A DNA stretch of 64,000 nt from a bacterium. GTDB lineage: Bacteria > BMS3Abin14. Numbering within the stretch: the first letter of the stretch is position 1; the number at the start of each line of letters is the position of its first letter. The notes under the pieces were generated by a model. That model had not been told where the DNA came from and did not search any database. It was given only the letters and a program-made list of their open reading frames with translations. Of the stretch, positions 61,507-64,000 are shown one piece after another. The DNA lies in contig JARGFZ010000011.1 of assembly GCA_029210965.1 (NCBI GenBank), positions 21,532 to 85,531 of the forward strand, in the 5' to 3' direction. Both the position numbers and the translations under genes were made by a program.

Positions 61507-62547
61507 CTATAAAAGAAAGCCCTCTTTCAGGGGGTCATGCTGCTCAACAATAAAGTGATACAGGCCGGTCAGGTACGCCATCCCTTCTATCCGAGCGACA
61601 AAGCCCTCCAGCGGACCGACTTTTTCCGTTCTGACCAGTTTCGCCTTGAAGGATGTCCTCAATGGGCTGTAATTGATGTACTCCTGGTCCATGGAGATTT
61701 TATTGTAATGATGCAGCAGGGCCAGCTTGGCGGCAGTCCCGGTTCCGCATGGAGAGCGGTCCACATGAGATTCCCCGTAGACAACGATTCCCTGTCCGGA
61801 AGCTCTGCCCCGTTCGCATTGGGAATCATAGAATTCGGCAGCATCCACGGTTTTAACTTCCGGGCGCAGCGGATGTTCTACTTTCAGTTGCTCATTGGCC
61901 GCCTTGATAATCTGCATGCCTAGATTCGTGAGGAGATCTTTATTGGCGAAGGAGGGCTCGATATCAAGTTGCGCGGCATCTACCATGGCGAAAAATCCGC
62001 CGGTGCACACCAGGTCTATGCTGATCGGGCCGAAATGTTCGATTTCGATATGTCGATCTGTGGCGAAAACAAAAGAGGGAACCATTTCAATCGCCACGGC
62101 TTTAAGCTGGCCACCGGCCACCAAGAGGTCAGCATACATCGTGCCGGACGGAGTATCCACAGAAACCCTGTTTTCCCCTTCTTCGAGAGTCAGAAATCCT
62201 GTTTTTCCCAAGGTAACCAGCGCACCTATCGTGGCATGCCCGCATAAAAAGGGATAACGCCTGGCGTCCATGTAGAGCAGCCCGAAACTCGCCTCCGGCG
62301 TCACATTTTCCGTCACCAGGGCAGCAACCGTATCTCGGGACCCCCGGGGTTCTCTGGTTAACAGGCAGCGCACATCATCATGAGCTGCCTTGAAGCTGGA
62401 AAGCTTTTCCAGCATGGTTCGCCCCTTCGGCTCCGGGAGCCCATTGACGATCAGGCGGGTCGCTTCCCCTTCGGTGTGGGAATCGATGGTTGTGATACAG
62501 TCCGCAAAACCTTGCGCGGAACATGAAAATTTATCAAAAAATTTCAT
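61507..62547 (-). CDS. Proline racemase / hydroxyproline epimerase family enzyme
   Basis: The 346-residue protein has the family's TIDSHTEGEATRLIVNGLP start and both catalytic thiols: Cys in FLCGHATIGALV (about 91) and Cys in DRSPCGTGTAAKLA (about 267). Two-Cys members racemise proline or epimerise 4-hydroxyproline or 3-hydroxyproline; single-Cys members dehydrate. RYPFLCGHATIG rather than MxCGHGTIG is slightly atypical. Its position between an M20 hydrolase and an amine-type ABC transporter suggests action on an imported cyclic imino acid or betaine. Confidence 0.92.
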   Translation of the reverse strand: MKFFDKFSCSAQGFADCITTIDSHTEGEATRLIVNGLPEPKGRTMLEKLSSFKAAHDDVRCLLTREPRGSRDTVAALVTENVTPEASFGLLYMDARRYPFLCGHATIGALVTLGKTGFLTLEEGENRVSVDTPSGTMYADLLVAGGQLKAVAIEMVPSFVFATDRHIEIEHFGPISIDLVCTGGFFAMVDAAQLDIEPSFANKDLLTNLGMQIIKAANEQLKVEHPLRPEVKTVDAAEFYDSQCERGRASGQGIVVYGESHVDRSPCGTGTAAKLALLHHYNKISMDQEYINYSPLRTSFKAKLVRTEKVGPLEGFVARIEGMAYLTGLYHFIVEQHDPLKEGFLL

Positions 62548-62578
62548 TATATATCTCAGCTGTTCTCCGGGTTGTACG

Positions 62579-63697
62579 TCAGGATAAAATTTGCCTGATT
62601 ATTTTTTTAAAAATCCGTGTTGCCGGTGCAATCAAGTCGTCCGGAAAATCATAATTGCTATCGTGCAACTCCGGCATATCGGTCCCGGCTCCAATGCCAA
62701 ACAGGGCCCCTTCGGCGAGTGCGGTAAAGCGACCGAAATCCTCCGACCAGCGGAACGGATGTTCGAGCTCATGCACACGTCCTTCGGCGTTGCGATGGAC
62801 GATGTCGATGGCGCATGCGGAATTCAGAGTTGCGGTAAAAATATCGCTGTATTCGATCATAAAATCCAACTTGAACATCTCTGCCAGATCCTTTGTGGCC
62901 TCTTCGGCGTATGAGATAAGTGCAGCCATTTGAGTGTCCGTAGTGCTACGCAGCGTCGCCCAAATCTCAGCGTCTGCGGGCGCCGTACCGAAGGCTCTTT
63001 CACCGAGTTGCGCACCGACGACGGTGATGAATGCGATCTCGTGCGGAGATGCCAGGCCACTGGGCTGTTGCGTCAGTCTTTCAATGATGCGGGCCATAGC
63101 CAAAGCCGGACTGCGACCGGTTTCCGGCTGCGCTGCATGGGCCGAGGCGCCACGCAGTCCGATCGTGACTCCTCGCGAAGCTGAAGTAAAGGCTCCTCGG
63201 CGTGTTACCACCTGCCCCAGCGGGTATCCGGGCAGATTGTGCAGTGCAAACACATAATCAGGTGCTATCTCTGAAAAGCGAGCATCGCGGATGACTGCTG
63301 CGGCTCCTGCACCAGTTTCCTCCGACGGTTGGAACAATAGCACGACCCGTCCTTTCGGCGGCCGCGCTGCAGTCAATTCAGTACCGACTGCGGCCAGGAT
63401 CGCCATATGACCATCGTGCCCACATTTGTGGGCTATCCCTGGATTCTCTGAGCGGTAAGGTAAGCGGTTTTTTTCCTGGATCGGCAGTGCATCCAGTTCG
63501 GCACGCAACATAACTGTTGGTCCAGGCTTTGCCCCGGAAAAGACGACAGCGACCCCGGTTCCACCCAGGTTGTCCAAAATGGCGTCCGGAACCAGCGGCT
63601 CGAAAAAACGAACAATTCTTTCCGCTGTTTCCTTTTCCCTCCCGGAGATTTTCGGATCACGATGCAGCTCATGACGCAGTTCTATAATGCTATCCAT
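62579..63697 (-). CDS. M20 family amidohydrolase
   Basis: The 372-residue enzyme has M20D landmarks: LRHELHRDPKISGRE, LRAELDALPIQE (Glu where Asp is common), HKCGHDGHMAILAAVG, LFQPSEETGAGA with the catalytic Glu, HNLPGYPLG, and a dimerisation domain with LRGASAHAAQPETGRSP. It is distinct from the M20 protein at 18540. It should cut an amide of an N-acyl or N-carbamoyl amino acid. It is the first gene of the leftward cluster; its product could supply the racemase or KAM-like enzyme. Confidence 0.92.
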   Translation of the reverse strand: MDSIIELRHELHRDPKISGREKETAERIVRFFEPLVPDAILDNLGGTGVAVVFSGAKPGPTVMLRAELDALPIQEKNRLPYRSENPGIAHKCGHDGHMAILAAVGTELTAARPPKGRVVLLFQPSEETGAGAAAVIRDARFSEIAPDYVFALHNLPGYPLGQVVTRRGAFTSASRGVTIGLRGASAHAAQPETGRSPALAMARIIERLTQQPSGLASPHEIAFITVVGAQLGERAFGTAPADAEIWATLRSTTDTQMAALISYAEEATKDLAEMFKLDFMIEYSDIFTATLNSACAIDIVHRNAEGRVHELEHPFRWSEDFGRFTALAEGALFGIGAGTDMPELHDSNYDFPDDLIAPATRIFKKIIRQILS

Positions 63698-64000
63698 AAT
63701 GAGCGATCATCTTTACCACTTTTGTAGGGATTAGAATTATTGTAAAGGTAACTAAATTACTAACATATGAGAACAGAATATTACAGCATTATAATACACC
63801 CGAAATCCGAGATTGGTTTTGTTCAGTCCCGGGTCGGGGTGCGGGAGGGGTCATTTTTTCCGTTGGCGGGTATCTGTCAGCCCGGTTCGCGATTCGATGA
63901 CACCAATCCGACTCGAAACCCCGCCCGGGAAGGCCCAATCGGCGGATTTCGGGTAGAGTTCTCCCTCGGGAACTCGTTTGCCGACTGTTGTAAGGTCTGA
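63698..64000. other. Upstream region of the cluster; no supported gene
   Basis: The AT-rich first 90 bp presumably hold the promoter of the leftward cluster, but no clear -35/-10 pair was chosen. A rightward 77-codon frame from 63767 has no recognisable features. The GC-rich end (from 63820) could be the start of an element continuing outside the window. Confidence 0.35.

Noticed and set aside
63767..64000. 77-codon frame at the right end
   Set aside because: There is no domain, no ribosome site and an abrupt composition change; it is not supported as a gene.
1..64000. tRNA or rRNA genes and CRISPR arrays
   Set aside because: No T-loop with matching acceptor stem, no rRNA core sequence and no regularly spaced direct repeats of 24-40 bp were seen; the short tandem arrays have 7- or 8-bp periods without spacers.
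1..64000. Global reassignment of TAG as a sense codon
   Set aside because: TAG ends several apparently intact genes (for example 18290, 22843 and 34627), and other lesions (frameshifts, truncations) accompany the interrupted genes, so decay is the simpler reading.

Overview
The window reads as chromosome of a Gram-negative bacterium, probably a deltaproteobacterium sensu lato (Desulfobacterota or a neighbouring lineage). The basis is system II cytochrome c biogenesis (ResB/CcsA type), abundant two-component and c-di-GMP signalling, an orphan corrinoid-activating ferredoxin and a GC-rich backbone. This placement is inference; no rRNA or tRNA gene was recognised. The window carries many decaying genes and an unusual load of intergenic repeats.

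Layout. 1-13.5 kb: a secreted AMIN-like protein, an acetyltransferase, a YrfG-type HAD phosphatase, a ResB/CcsA-like haem-handling pair, a DUF255 thioredoxin-like protein followed by a DUF3047 protein, transketolase, and a dead plus a live copy of a REC-GGDEF regulator. 13.8-21.1 kb: a FecR-domain protein interrupted by an in-frame TAG, a membrane histidine kinase, a small exported protein, an M20 amidohydrolase and a REC/HD-GYP regulator. 21.2-22.8 kb: a fluoride (crcB) riboswitch with its own terminator upstream of a CPA2-type cation:proton antiporter, the clearest regulatory unit here. 23.2-25.4 kb: a degenerate group II intron next to a frameshifted GIY-YIG gene.

25.8-38.9 kb: a PlsC-type acyltransferase, a small conserved gene, a 3' fragment of comM/yifB, and then an AT-richer, tightly coupled polyol/ketose operon: LacI-type regulator, substrate-binding protein, two permeases, a small membrane protein, two ATPases and a DhaK-DhaL kinase. 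This operon looks horizontally acquired. It is followed by defence-like debris: a HipB-like regulator, an AbiEi-like fragment, an amber-interrupted XRE regulator and a 5'-truncated aminotransferase. 39-47.2 kb: an ASKHA/2Fe-2S corrinoid activator, an MFS transporter, an SDR with an atypical active site, a zinc alcohol dehydrogenase, an NCS2 permease and an AAA_14/DUF4143 ATPase.

47.2-54.2 kb is a rearranged accessory region. A two-gene unit (polytopic membrane protein plus extracellular repeat-domain protein) exists twice. One copy has been broken by a large nested-palindrome repeat and by an internally deleted IS1182-like element that keeps both terminal inverted repeats. A 125-bp MITE-like element with perfect 27-bp ends closes the region. 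54.2-63.7 kb is a coherent leftward cluster: M20 hydrolase, proline racemase-like enzyme, PotABCD-type ABC transporter, a double-module lysine-2,3-aminomutase-like radical SAM protein, and a cytoplasmic M23-like protein. It is the best candidate for an undescribed uptake and catabolic system.

Two genome-wide features cut across this layout. Heptanucleotide tandem arrays, each built from a different 7-mer, occupy many intergenic spaces and run into the ends of some genes. A second repeat family, bracketed by TCGCAAAAAGTCC and its complement and full of hairpins, occurs four times.
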